Below, in pieces: positions 13,654 to 22,655 of a DNA stretch of 49,608 nucleotides. The stretch spans positions 1 through 49,608 of the forward strand of contig NZ_QICD01000016.1 in assembly GCF_003726035.1 (NCBI RefSeq). The letters are read 5' to 3'. The translations under genes were made by a program, and so were the position numbers. Position 1 is the stretch's first letter. Every line of letters begins with the position of its first letter. Below the pieces are notes generated by a model, which saw only the letters and a program-made list of their open reading frames with translations, ran no database searches and had not been told where the DNA came from. The stretch is from Paraeggerthella hongkongensis (GTDB lineage: Bacteria; Actinomycetota; Coriobacteriia; Coriobacteriales; Eggerthellaceae).

Positions 13654-15996
13654 ATGGGCGAGGAACGGTTCGGATTGACCGCAGAGGAGGTGTCTCGTCG
13701 CATCGCCGAAGGCGCGGTGAACGTCGATGCGGGCGTGAAGACGCGCTCTGTCAAGCAGATAGTTGCGGAAAACGTTTGCACGCTGTTCAACCTGATCAAC
13801 GTGATATTGGCGTTGTTCGTGCTGATCACGGGATCGTATAAGAACATGCTGTTCATGGGGGTCATCGTATGCAATACGGTGATCGGCATCGTGCAGGAGA
13901 TCCGTTCGAAGCGCACGACCGATGCGCTGTCCATCGTGGCAAGCTCGAAGGCCACGGTGCTTCGCGATGGGGCTTCCATCGAATTGCCGCTCGATCAGCT
14001 GGTGCGCGACGACGTCATAGAGCTGGGCCGCGGCGATCAGGTTCCTGCCGATGCCGTGGTGGTGTCGGGCGCATGCGACGCCAACGAAAGCCTGCTTACC
14101 GGCGAGAGCAAGCTCATCAAGAAAGGCGTGGGGGACGAGCTGATGAGCGGGTCGTTCGTGAACGCCGGGACGGTGTGGGCGCGCGTCGTGCATGTGGGCG
14201 CGGAGAACTACGCTGCGAAGATCAGCGCCGAGGCGAAGCAGCACAAAGCCGTGAATTCCGAGATCATGAACAGTTTGAACGGCATCATCAAGTTCGTGAG
14301 CTTCATCATCTTCCCCTTGGGCGCGCTTCTGTTCGCGCGCGAGCATGTTCTGTCGGGCACCGAGTTCAACAGCGCCGTCTTGTCTACCGTTTCGGCATTG
14401 GTGGGCATGATCCCCGAAGGCCTCATCTTGCTTACGTCCACGGTCTTGGCCGTTGCGGTCGTGCGCTTGTCCAAAAGCCGCGTGCTGGTGCAGCAGCTGT
14501 ACTGCATCGAGACGCTCGCCCGCGTGGACACCCTCTGCTTGGACAAGACGGGAACCATTACGACGGGAAAGATGGAGGTCGTGGCCGTAGAATGCGTTCC
14601 CGGGGCTGACGAGGCCGAAGTAGATGCGGCGTTTGCCTCCCTTGCGCGCGCTGACGAAGATCCGAACGATACGGCGTTAGCTATTCTGGATCATTACGCG
14701 GGGTCTGCCGTGAAGTCCTGCGACTCTACGCGTACGATACCGTTTTCCTCCGACAAGAAATGGTCGGGAGCAACGTTCGCCGACGGTCGTTCGTATGTCA
14801 TGGGCGCGGGCCAGTTCATCTTAGGGGAGGCGTTTCCTTCGGTCGAGGCCCAGCAAAATGCGCTTGCGTCCGATGCGCGCGTCTTGTTGCTGGCGCGCGT
14901 GGAGGGGTTCGACGAGGACGGCGGGATGGCGGGGCCGCCGACGCCGCTGGGGTTCGTGGCCATCCATGATCAGATTCGCGCGACGGCGGCGCAGACCATC
15001 GGCTACTTCAAAGAGCAAGGCGTCGACCTCAAGGTGATATCCGGCGACGATCCGCGCACGGTGTCGGGCATCGCTCGGAAAGTGGGCGTTCCGCGTGCCG
15101 AGGAGTTCGTGGATGCTACCACCTTGGCCGATGACGATGCCATAGCCGCCGCCATCGAGCGCTACAGCGTGTTCGGCCGCGTGAAGCCTGAACAGAAAAA
15201 GGCCTTCGTGGTGGCTTTGCAGGAACGCGGCCATGTCGTGGCTATGACGGGGGACGGCGTAAACGATACGCTTGCGCTCAAGCAATCGGATTGCAGCGTG
15301 GCTATGGCGGCCGGGTCGGACGCCGCGCGCAACGTGGCACAGCTGGTGCTGGTGGACAACGATTTCGCCGCCATGCCGAAGGTGGTGGCGGAGGGGCGGC
15401 GCTCCATCAACAACCTGCAACGGTCCGCTTCGCTGTTCCTGGTGAAAACGCTGCTGTCCATGACGCTTGCGGTGCTGTTCATCTTATTGCCCTGGCAGTA
15501 TCCGTTCCAGCCCATTCAGATGACGCTCATCAGCGCGTTCACTATTGGCATTCCGTCGTTCGTGCTGGCCCTTGAACCGAACAAGGACCGCATCAGAGGG
15601 CGTTTCCTCGAGAACGTGATCGTGCGGTCGGTGCCGAGCGCCGTGTGCGCGGTGCTTTCGGTTCTGGCTGCAAACGTTGCGGGGTACGGGCTTTTGCATA
15701 TCGGCTACGCGCAGGTCTCCACTCTGTGCGTGCTGCTGACCGCCTGGGTGGGCATGCTGCTGATCGTGAAGCTGTCCGTGCCGTTTACCCCGCTGCGCGC
15801 CGCTTTGCTGGCGGTCGTGGTGGGCGGCACGGCGTTGGGGGCCACGCTGTTTTCCGGCTTGTTCGGAATCGAGCCGTTTACGTTCGAGATGACCGCGCTG
15901 TTCGCGATCATCGCCGCTTCGGCCACGGTTTTGTTCCACGTGCTGTACGTCGCGATGGATGTATGGCACGTGAAGCGGCTGGCGAAAGCAGTATAG
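13654..15996 (+). CDS. P-type cation-transporting ATPase, CtpE-like
   Basis: A 780-residue membrane ATPase. TGES lies in the actuator domain. MIPEG (P-E-G, typical of Ca2+-type pumps) lies in transmembrane segment 4. The phosphorylated Asp297 is in DKTGT, and MTGDGVNDTLALKQSD follows in the P-domain, with six C-terminal hydrophobic segments. The N-terminal region (NVCTLFNLINVILALF, IVQEIRSKRTTD) and the order of domains resemble mycobacterial CtpE, a calcium-uptake ATPase. There is no N-terminal metal-binding CxxC, which argues against a copper or zinc pump. The start at 13654 is preferred over the longer frame, which overlaps the preceding gene. Confidence 0.9.
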   Translation: MGEERFGLTAEEVSRRIAEGAVNVDAGVKTRSVKQIVAENVCTLFNLINVILALFVLITGSYKNMLFMGVIVCNTVIGIVQEIRSKRTTDALSIVASSKATVLRDGASIELPLDQLVRDDVIELGRGDQVPADAVVVSGACDANESLLTGESKLIKKGVGDELMSGSFVNAGTVWARVVHVGAENYAAKISAEAKQHKAVNSEIMNSLNGIIKFVSFIIFPLGALLFAREHVLSGTEFNSAVLSTVSALVGMIPEGLILLTSTVLAVAVVRLSKSRVLVQQLYCIETLARVDTLCLDKTGTITTGKMEVVAVECVPGADEAEVDAAFASLARADEDPNDTALAILDHYAGSAVKSCDSTRTIPFSSDKKWSGATFADGRSYVMGAGQFILGEAFPSVEAQQNALASDARVLLLARVEGFDEDGGMAGPPTPLGFVAIHDQIRATAAQTIGYFKEQGVDLKVISGDDPRTVSGIARKVGVPRAEEFVDATTLADDDAIAAAIERYSVFGRVKPEQKKAFVVALQERGHVVAMTGDGVNDTLALKQSDCSVAMAAGSDAARNVAQLVLVDNDFAAMPKVVAEGRRSINNLQRSASLFLVKTLLSMTLAVLFILLPWQYPFQPIQMTLISAFTIGIPSFVLALEPNKDRIRGRFLENVIVRSVPSAVCAVLSVLAANVAGYGLLHIGYAQVSTLCVLLTAWVGMLLIVKLSVPFTPLRAALLAVVVGGTALGATLFSGLFGIEPFTFEMTALFAIIAASATVLFHVLYVAMDVWHVKRLAKAV

Positions 15997-16016
15997 GTGC
16001 TTTTTGCGGCGATGCG

Positions 16017-17252
16017 CTACCGCCAGCCGCGGCCTCGGGTGCGCATGGACCGCGAGAACGCTGCTGCGCTTCGGGCCGCCGTTTTGGGCACGAAGCGATT
16101 CTCAAGCGCGGTTACCGCTTCCGAATTATCGTAGCTTTTCAGCGTGGTTGCGGGAATCTTCTTGCCGAGCAGCTTCTCGATCTCTAAAAGCTCAGGCTTT
16201 GCTTCGGGGCTTACGAACGAGATCGCGCAACCGGTTTTGCCGGCGCGTCCGGTGCGCCCGATGCGGTGCACGTAGTCTTCAGGCGATTCGGGCAGGTCGT
16301 AGTTGACTACGTAGGCGATGCTCGACACGTCGATGCCGCGCGCTAGGACGTCGGTGGCGACGAGCACGTCGACCGTGCCCTTGCTGAATGCGTCGAGCGC
16401 GCGCTTGCGTTGCGCCTGCGTTTTGTCAGAATGTATGGAATCCGCGCGATAACCGGCTCTGACCAGTTGATTCATGCAGATTTCCGCACGCGTTTTCGTT
16501 CCGGTGAACACGATGACGCGCTTGCTGCCGCGCTCTTCGAGCAGGGCGAGGAGCAATGCGGGTTTTTGCATCTGCCCGACTGGGACGATGAACTGATCGA
16601 TGGTCTCTGCCGTTTCGCCCTTGTGGGCGATTTCCACGAACGCGGGATCACGTAGCATCTGCGCGACGTTGTCCATGATCCGTCGGTCGAGCGTGGCCGA
16701 GAAAAGCAGCGTTTGACGGCTTTTCGGCGTTGCGGCCACGATCTTTTTCATGGTCGGCCAAAAGCCCATGTCGAGCATGCGATCGGCCTCGTCGAGCACG
16801 AGCACCTCCACGTCGTCGAGCTTGACCGCCCCGCGCTCCATGAGGTCATGCAGTCTGCCGGGAGTGGCTACCAGGACATCGACGCCTCGCTCGAGCTTGC
16901 CGAGCTGCTTTTTGTACGGCACGCCCCCTACGACGGTGACCATGCGCCGACCCGATCCTCTGGCGAGTTCCACGCAGGCGGCGTCGATCTGCTGGGCAAG
17001 CTCTCGCGTGGGGCTCACCACCAGTCCTCGCGGTCGCCCAGGACGCTTGGCGCGCCCGATGCGCTCGATCATGGGCAGCGCGAACGCTGCGGTCTTGCCG
17101 GTGCCGGTGGTGGCGGCCGCCACCACGTCGCGGCCCTCAAGGGCAAGGGGTATGGCTTGCTCCTGCACTTCGGTGGGCGTTGAGAATCCCATTTTGCGAA
17201 CAGCTGCCAGGGTGGTCTCGGACAGGCCGAGATCTTGAAACGTCGTGCTCAA
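16017..17252 (-). CDS. DEAD-box RNA helicase (RhlE-like)
   Basis: A 411-residue helicase core. The Q motif (GFSTPTEVQEQAIP) is followed by motif I TTGTGKT, PTRELAQQ, TPGRL, DEAD in VLVLDEADRMLDMGF, SAT, and the C-terminal ATDVLARGIDV and HRIGRTGRAG. Only a short basic tail (RTRGRGWR) follows, so it lacks the long Arg-rich extension of its paralogue at 46.1-47.7 kb. The TTG at 17252 is chosen because GGAG lies 7 nt upstream and the resulting N-terminus matches the paralogue; an ATG at 17270 has no ribosome site. It probably remodels structured RNA during ribosome assembly or cold stress. Its stop lies 20 bp from the convergent ATPase stop. Confidence 0.9.
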   Translation of the reverse strand: MSTTFQDLGLSETTLAAVRKMGFSTPTEVQEQAIPLALEGRDVVAAATTGTGKTAAFALPMIERIGRAKRPGRPRGLVVSPTRELAQQIDAACVELARGSGRRMVTVVGGVPYKKQLGKLERGVDVLVATPGRLHDLMERGAVKLDDVEVLVLDEADRMLDMGFWPTMKKIVAATPKSRQTLLFSATLDRRIMDNVAQMLRDPAFVEIAHKGETAETIDQFIVPVGQMQKPALLLALLEERGSKRVIVFTGTKTRAEICMNQLVRAGYRADSIHSDKTQAQRKRALDAFSKGTVDVLVATDVLARGIDVSSIAYVVNYDLPESPEDYVHRIGRTGRAGKTGCAISFVSPEAKPELLEIEKLLGKKIPATTLKSYDNSEAVTALENRFVPKTAARSAAAFSRSMRTRGRGWR

Positions 17253-17311
17253 ACCGCATCTCCAAACCATAGAGAGAACGTGTGCCGGGACGCGTTCTCG
17301 GGATGTTTCGC

Positions 17312-17334
17312 AAAGGATCCGAACGGGATCCTTT
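17312..17334. repeat. Hairpin between the diguanylate cyclase and helicase genes
   Basis: AAAGGATCC, loop GAACG, GGATCCTTT: nine perfect pairs. On the minus strand it lies downstream of the GGDEF gene and upstream of the helicase. It may be a weak terminator of the former or a leader structure of the latter. Confidence 0.4.
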
Positions 17335-17411
17335 CTCGCGCGTATCCATGATACTGCATCTTGCGGTTTCGCATGCGCGTCTGCGGCTATTTGCGCCCCA
17401 GCGGCCTTGGC

Positions 17412-18332
17412 TTACAGGGCGAGGCCCAGTTCGCGATGCCGTTGCCGCTTGACCGCGTACATGGCGTCGTCGGCCCGCTCCATGAACGATCGGCGCGTGT
17501 CGCCCGCTTCAAGGTAGGCGATGCCGTAGCTTGCCGTTATGCCGAACGGCGAAGAATCGCTTTCGAACCGGTGGCTTTCCATTTCGGACATCGTTGCGTC
17601 CAGGAGCTTCAAATCCTCATCGTTCAGTCCGTGCGGGGCGCATATCATGAACTCGTCTCCGCCGAAGCGCGCCGCCCATCCGTCTTCGAGGGAGCGCGAG
17701 ACTTTCTTGAGCTGTTGGGCCAGGTGCAGCAGCACGTCGTCTCCCGTGGCGTGGCCATGGCTGTCGTTGATGCGCTTGAACAGGTCTATATCGATCGCGA
17801 TCAAGGCGGCGGGTCTGCCGTCTTCGGCGATCTGCATCGCCGCATGGCTCGTCAAGGTTTCGAGCTCGCTGTGGATGAACGTTTTGTTGTACAGCATGGT
17901 GAACGCGTCGCGCACGGCAAGCGTATTGAATCGGTCGATCATGCTGGTGATCTCGATGTTGTCGTGGGCGACCTCGTCCGCCACCATCAAGCTGCTGGTC
18001 ACATCCTTGATGAGCTCGAGTGCGAAGGCGCGGCCGCGCACCTCGACGGGAATGCTGTTGATCAGCAGTACGCGCCCGTCGAGGTGCTCGATCTTGATGA
18101 TCTGCTCTTGCTTGTCCAGGCAGGCTCGCGACGTGCAGTTCTCGCAGGGCTTGCTGCGTTTCCATATGCGATAGCAGGCCTCGTCGCTGCACACGGGCTC
18201 GGCGCTTTCGCCTTGCTCGCCGTAGGAGTGCACCAGGTTCGTGCCCACGTCGACCAAGCGATAGCTGTCGAACAGCTTCGCGTTGGCGACGTGGGCACGC
18301 AGATCCGTATGCAGGTCCGAGTAGGGATACAT
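17412..18332 (-). CDS. Diguanylate cyclase with Cys-rich N-terminal sensor domain
   Basis: A 306-residue protein. The C-terminal half is a GGDEF domain with the intact active-site motif GGDEF (224-228), metal-binding Asp181 in DIDLFK and the DGDDVL-like segment. It should therefore make cyclic di-GMP from GTP. The usual inhibitory RxxD site is replaced by RSLED, so product inhibition may be lost. The N-terminal about 110 residues form a PAS-like region with five cysteines (48, 53, 63, 66 and 71) that could hold zinc, heme or an Fe-S cluster or sense redox. The ATG lies 7 bp after the ahcY stop, with no strong ribosome site, so translation is probably coupled to ahcY. Confidence 0.87.
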   Translation of the reverse strand: MYPYSDLHTDLRAHVANAKLFDSYRLVDVGTNLVHSYGEQGESAEPVCSDEACYRIWKRSKPCENCTSRACLDKQEQIIKIEHLDGRVLLINSIPVEVRGRAFALELIKDVTSSLMVADEVAHDNIEITSMIDRFNTLAVRDAFTMLYNKTFIHSELETLTSHAAMQIAEDGRPAALIAIDIDLFKRINDSHGHATGDDVLLHLAQQLKKVSRSLEDGWAARFGGDEFMICAPHGLNDEDLKLLDATMSEMESHRFESDSSPFGITASYGIAYLEAGDTRRSFMERADDAMYAVKRQRHRELGLAL

Positions 18333-18339
18333 GATTGGG

Positions 18340-19599
18340 CTACAGGGTCGCGAAATTCCAGGAACCCATGTACTTGATCTGCTCTTCGGTCAGCGTGTCG
18401 ATCTCGATGCCGAGCGTTTCCAGCTTGACGCGGGCCACGCCGTCGTCGATGGCGGCCGGCACGTCGTACACCTTGTTCTCCAGCTCGCCGGCGTGCAGGC
18501 GCAGGTACTCGGCAGCCAGCGCCTGGTTGGCGAAGCTCATGTCCATGACCGATGCGGGATGTCCTTCCGCGCATGCAAGGTTCACCAGGCGTCCCTGCGC
18601 CAGCACGATCACCGTGCGGCCGTCCGCCAGCGTGTACTCCTCGACGAGCGGTTTGATCTCCTCTTTCTTGACTGCGTGCTGTTCCAGCCATTCCAGATTG
18701 ATCTCGGAGTCGAAGTGGCCGGAGTTGCACACGATGGCGCCGTCTTTCATGTTCTCGAACGCGGGGCCGTCGACCACCTTGCAGTTGCCCGTGACCGTCA
18801 CCCATACGTCCGCGAAGCGCGCCGCGTCCTGCGCCTTCATGACCTGGTAGCCTTCCATGTGCGCTTCGAGCGCCTTGAGCGGGTCGACCTCGCATACGAT
18901 AACGTTCATGCCCATGCCGCGCGCACGGAGCGCCAGGCCGCTGCCGCAATAGCCGTAGCCCGAGATGACGATGGTGCGCCCGCACAGCAGGCGGTTCGTG
19001 GCGCGGACGATGCCGTCGAGGGTGGACTGGCCGGTGCCGTAATGGTTGTCGAAGCAGTGCTTCGTGTTGGCGTCGTTGATGTTGAACACGGGGTAGGCAA
19101 GCGTGCCCTCGGCCGCCATGGACATCAGGCGCACGACGCCCGTGGTGGTTTCCTCGGTGCCGCCTATGACGTGCTGCAGCTTGTCGGTGAACGTGGTGTG
19201 CAGCGCCGTATCGAGGTCGGCGCCGTCGTCCATGATGATCTGCGGATTGGTCGCGATGACCGCCTCGAGGTGCTTCTCGTAGGTTTCCATGTCCTCGCCG
19301 GCGATGGCGTAGACGCTCACGCCGAAGTCGCGCACGAGCGAGGCGGCGGTGTCGTCCTGCGTGGACAGGGGGTTGGAGGCGCACAGCGCGACCTGCGCGC
19401 CCGAAGCCACGAGCGCGCGCATGAGGTTCGCCGTCTCGGTGGTCACGTGCATGCAGGCGCCGATGCGCACGCCCTCCAAGGGCTTCTCGCGCTCGAAACG
19501 CTCACGGATAGATGCCAGCACGGGCATGTCGCGATCGGCCCACTCGATGCGCGCCAATCCGTCGTCTGCCAGTGCGATGTCTTTGATGTCGTGATTCAA
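18340..19599 (-). CDS. ahcY: Adenosylhomocysteinase (S-adenosyl-L-homocysteine hydrolase)
   Basis: A 419-residue cytosolic enzyme that splits S-adenosylhomocysteine to adenosine and homocysteine and so relieves inhibition of methyltransferases. The NAD-binding Rossmann motif is GYGYCGSG (214-221). The substrate residues around NINDANTKHCFDNHYG (173-188) and the C-terminal NAD-contact segment are present; length is family-typical for the compact bacterial form. GGGAGG lies 9 nt before the ATG. No SAH riboswitch consensus could be seen upstream. It is the first gene of an operon with the diguanylate cyclase. Confidence 0.95.
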   Translation of the reverse strand: MNHDIKDIALADDGLARIEWADRDMPVLASIRERFEREKPLEGVRIGACMHVTTETANLMRALVASGAQVALCASNPLSTQDDTAASLVRDFGVSVYAIAGEDMETYEKHLEAVIATNPQIIMDDGADLDTALHTTFTDKLQHVIGGTEETTTGVVRLMSMAAEGTLAYPVFNINDANTKHCFDNHYGTGQSTLDGIVRATNRLLCGRTIVISGYGYCGSGLALRARGMGMNVIVCEVDPLKALEAHMEGYQVMKAQDAARFADVWVTVTGNCKVVDGPAFENMKDGAIVCNSGHFDSEINLEWLEQHAVKKEEIKPLVEEYTLADGRTVIVLAQGRLVNLACAEGHPASVMDMSFANQALAAEYLRLHAGELENKVYDVPAAIDDGVARVKLETLGIEIDTLTEEQIKYMGSWNFATL

Positions 19600-19815
19600 G
19601 GATTTGCCTCCCGATGCTCGTGCGATGGTTCGTTTGGTTGCGTGGGTAAGCGTATCACAGGCGGGCGGCGGAAGGGGAGGTCGGCGGCCGTTTCATAAAA
19701 CAGACGGACGGCTGTCTCCGACCCCATTTGTGAAGTTCGTATGCAGAACCTGTGTGAAGACCGGTGATTTATTGGGCTGAAACCGAAAGAAACGGTAACG
19801 AACGGACCCGGTGCT

Positions 19816-19873
19816 GCCCCAAAGGGCTTTGTAGTCGCTATACTTTCAAAAGTTTGCTGTGTGCCCTTTGGGC
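19816..19873 (+). promoter_or_regulatory. Promoter region of the glycosyltransferase with flanking inverted repeat
   Basis: The -10-like TATACT (19839-19844) is flanked by CCCAAAGGGC (19818-19827) and GCCCTTTGGG (19863-19872). These are exact inverted copies with centres 45 bp apart, and each half is itself nearly palindromic. No good -35 is visible. The arrangement suggests a repressor or activator pair around the promoter. The rest of the 322-bp gap holds nothing I can support. Confidence 0.4.
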
Positions 19874-19921
19874 CGCATTTGGCGTGCGCTTCCGCTGGGG
19901 GGAGCCGAATAAGGAGCTAAG

Positions 19922-21247
19922 GTGCTAGACCAGTTTTTTTCGCAGATCTCGTTCGTCGACGTGTTCAACTTCTGCGTGTTCATCACGTTCACGATCTGCT
20001 ACACGTATCAGCTGTACTACGTGTTCGTTGTGCTTACGCGCAAGCCCAAGGAGCTGACGGCCAAAAAGAACCACAAGTTCGCAGCCGTCATTTCGGCGCG
20101 CAACGAAAGCGCGGTCATCGGCGACCTCATCCATTCGATCAAGGTGCAGAACTATCCGTCCGAGCTCATCGACGTGTTCGTTATCGCCGACAATTGCACG
20201 GACAACACTGCTCAGGTTGCACGCGAGGCCGGCGCCATCGTGTTTCCGCGTACCAACGACAAGGAAGTGGGGAAGGGCTACGCGCTCGATTACGGCTTCC
20301 AGGTTATTCGCGAGCAATACGCCGACCGCGGTTACGAAGCGTACTTCGTGTTCGATGCGGACAACGTTCTTGACGTGAACTACTTCCGCGAGATGAACAA
20401 GACGTACGACAACGGCGCGAAGGCGTCCACCAGCTACCGCAACTCGAAGAACTACGATTCGAACTGGATTTCCGCCGGTTACGCCGTGTGGTTCTTGCGC
20501 GAAGCGAAGTTCTTGAACCAGGCGCGTCTCACGCTCAACACCAGCTGCGCCGTATCCGGCACCGGTTTCTTCATCGCCGCCGACGTGATCGAGCGCCATG
20601 GCGGGTGGAAATGGCATCTGCTTACCGAGGACATCGAGTTCTCCGCTAACAGCATTCTGGAAGGTCAGCGCATCAGCTACTGTCCCACGGCCATCCTCTA
20701 TGACGAGCAGCCCACGACGTTCCGAGATTCCTGGAACCAGCGATTCCGTTGGGCGAAGGGCTTTTACCAGGTGTTCTGGCATTACGGAGCCCGCTTGGCG
20801 AAGGGCATCGTGGTCAATCCCAAGGGAGCTCGCTTCGCATGCTACGACATGCTCATGACCATCGCTCCCGGCATGTTGCTGACCATCGTTTCGGTGACGT
20901 TCAACGCGATCATCATCGTGCTCGCGTCCACGGGCATGATGTCCACGGGCATCATGGTGGCCTCGTCGCTGTCGTCGATCTTCTTCTGCTTGATGAACTA
21001 CCTGGTGTTCATGTTCATGTTCGGCGTGCTGACCACGTTCGTTGAATGGGATTCCATCCGCTCCACCACGGGCAAGAAGGTGCTGTACATGTTCACCTTC
21101 CCGCTGTTCATGCTCACCTACATTCCCATTGCTTTGGTGGCCTTGGTGAAGAAGTGCAAGTGGAAGCCCATCCAGCACAGTATCTCGGTGGACGTGACCG
21201 AGTTCTCCGATGCTGCGGCGGCGCAGAAGCGCGAGCGCTCTTTGTAG
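19922..21247 (+). CDS. Membrane glycosyltransferase, family 2 (cellulose synthase-like)
   Basis: A 441-residue protein. One N-terminal membrane helix (about 12-35) is followed by a GT-A domain with DNCTDNTAQ, the DxD-type FDADN, the catalytic LTEDIEF and the processive-enzyme QRFRWAKG (Q-x-x-R-W). Three or four C-terminal membrane helices follow. It should use an NDP-sugar to build or extend a surface polysaccharide. It starts with GTG at 19922, after AAGGAG. No sugar-nucleotide gene is adjacent, so the product is unknown. Its promoter region carries an unusual flanking inverted repeat. Confidence 0.85.
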   Translation: MLDQFFSQISFVDVFNFCVFITFTICYTYQLYYVFVVLTRKPKELTAKKNHKFAAVISARNESAVIGDLIHSIKVQNYPSELIDVFVIADNCTDNTAQVAREAGAIVFPRTNDKEVGKGYALDYGFQVIREQYADRGYEAYFVFDADNVLDVNYFREMNKTYDNGAKASTSYRNSKNYDSNWISAGYAVWFLREAKFLNQARLTLNTSCAVSGTGFFIAADVIERHGGWKWHLLTEDIEFSANSILEGQRISYCPTAILYDEQPTTFRDSWNQRFRWAKGFYQVFWHYGARLAKGIVVNPKGARFACYDMLMTIAPGMLLTIVSVTFNAIIIVLASTGMMSTGIMVASSLSSIFFCLMNYLVFMFMFGVLTTFVEWDSIRSTTGKKVLYMFTFPLFMLTYIPIALVALVKKCKWKPIQHSISVDVTEFSDAAAAQKRERSL

Positions 21248-21291
21248 CCTGCAGCTTCTATCAGCTCTGCGAACCCGGCACCTGCGACCTC

Positions 21292-22122
21292 TTACCAGAC
21301 GCGCGCGAAGGTGAGGCATCGGACGTGCGGGGCGCCCGCTTCGCGCACGGCGTCGGCGGCGGAGAACAGCGTGGCCCCGGTGGTGCATACGTCGTCTACT
21401 ACCAGCGCCGCAGTTGGAATGCTTGCGCCGGGCAAGGGGCGAAGTCTTCCGTCCATGTTCTCGAGACGGCCGCGTCGCGCGAGCGTTCTCTGATCCCGGC
21501 TGCGGGGGCGAGCTAGCGCGGGGGCAACGCTCAAGGACAGCTGCGCGGCCAGTTCGCGCGCCAAGTCGTCGCCGTGATCGAAGCCTCGCCTTCGACGCGC
21601 TGCCGACGTTGCAGGGACGCCGACCACCACAGGGTTCTCGGCCAGCCATGCGGGAGGAACCGTTCGCGCCATGATCAAGGACATGGTGCGCGCGAGGCGC
21701 CGCTCCCCGGCGTCTTTCCAGGTTCGCACGATGCGCGCAGCGTCGTTGTCGTATGCGACGGCGCTGACGCAGCCGTCGTGTGCGGGCTCTGTTCTTCCGA
21801 GCGCGCTCAGCATCACCGCGTTGCATTCGGTGCATTGCGTAAACCCGTACGGCGCGCCGCATCGAGGGCAGGCGCGCCACCAGTCTATGTAGGAAAGGTT
21901 CAGCCGGCAGTGATCGCAAAGGACCTCTCCTGGCTTGTCGCACACTGCGCAGCGCGTAGGCCAGAGCGTTTCCGCAAGGGCCTCGGCCGCGCCGCGTCCG
22001 TACGCGGCTGCGACATGCAGGACCCGGTCTTGCATGCCCGCCGTCCGTTTCGCAAAGCGCTGCGCCGCGGGCGCGTTGCCCGCGGCGTACAGGGGCGTCT
22101 CTTCTGCGTTCCACGTCATCAT
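21292..22122 (-). CDS. comF: ComF-family protein (phosphoribosyltransferase-like competence factor)
   Basis: About 276 residues. Two N-terminal zinc-type Cys pairs (CAVCDKPGEVLCDHC and CPRCGAPYGFTQCTEC) are followed by a type-I phosphoribosyltransferase fold ending in the PRPP loop VVDDVCTTGAT. This is the ComF/GntX layout; in naturally competent species ComF helps single-stranded DNA uptake or processing. The ATG at 22122 has no Shine-Dalgarno, but an extended -10 (TGG then TACGAT, 22134-22129) ends 6 nt before it, so the message is probably leaderless. An ATG 27 codons further in is the alternative. It is convergent with the glycosyltransferase. Confidence 0.85.
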   Translation of the reverse strand: MMTWNAEETPLYAAGNAPAAQRFAKRTAGMQDRVLHVAAAYGRGAAEALAETLWPTRCAVCDKPGEVLCDHCRLNLSYIDWWRACPRCGAPYGFTQCTECNAVMLSALGRTEPAHDGCVSAVAYDNDAARIVRTWKDAGERRLARTMSLIMARTVPPAWLAENPVVVGVPATSAARRRRGFDHGDDLARELAAQLSLSVAPALARPRSRDQRTLARRGRLENMDGRLRPLPGASIPTAALVVDDVCTTGATLFSAADAVREAGAPHVRCLTFARVW

Positions 22123-22374
22123 AATGGGATCGTACCATGCGCTCTCTAGCGCGAATCCGCACGTTTTCGCGCGCGTTCCCAGCTTCTCTCCAACGTGGAT
22201 CCAGCGAAAATCCAGCACAAGCCTAGCGCAGATCCAGCAGGCGCTTTGCGCCGATCCGGTACGGGGAGCGCGGGAGGTCCCGTACCTTTCTCGAAACTGC
22301 AGCCGCGTCGTATCGCAGCACAAGGGTTTCCCGCAGATTCTGCGGGTGTGCTTCCGGCTCAATTCATCATCTGA

Positions 22375-22655
22375 TACACTAACGGATGCTTCTTTCGAGT
22401 CTGTAGTTGCGGGTGAAAACCTTAGTCCACGGCAGATGCGGTCGAAAGGACCCACGTAAGCCGCGTGCACAGCGCGCGACGATCATGGCGTATCCTAGAG
22501 GTAAGACGCACCGCCCGTCTATACGCGGCATACCGTCGCGGCGGGCGAGAGGGCAATGGCGCAAGCTCGGTTCCAGTGCGCGAGTGTGGGGGCAAAGACT
22601 AGGTCAGTCGGAAGAAGCTATCATGAGAGATGCAGTGGATGGAGGCTCTTCGGTT
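22375..22655 (+). ncRNA. Long structured 5' leader of the solute-binding lipoprotein gene (candidate riboswitch or ncRNA)
   Basis: An extended -10 (TG-A-TACACT, -10 at 22375-22380) predicts a transcript start near 22387, leaving about 270 nt before the lipoprotein ATG. The leader holds a clear stem: CGGC, an internal loop, GGTC, GAAAG loop, GACC, internal loop CACGTAA, GCCG. This is followed by further GC-rich complementary stretches around 22470-22600. The segment GGCA...GAAA...ACGTAAGCC partly resembles stem P2 of cyclic-di-GMP-I riboswitches, but the P3 half does not match, so I assign no class. The open frames across it have no coding character. Confidence 0.4.

Noticed and set aside
19600-19760. 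SAH riboswitch before ahcY
   Set aside because: I could not find the conserved SAH aptamer sequences on the minus strand, though the leader is long enough.
22410-22470. c-di-GMP-I riboswitch before the solute-binding lipoprotein
   Set aside because: Only the P2-like half matches; the P3 receptor and GGUA-type elements are missing. Kept as an unclassified structured leader.
22407-22622. N-terminal extension of the solute-binding protein
   Set aside because: It reads as an Arg-rich shadow without protein character and has no ribosome site. It overlaps the structured leader and would hide the lipoprotein signal.
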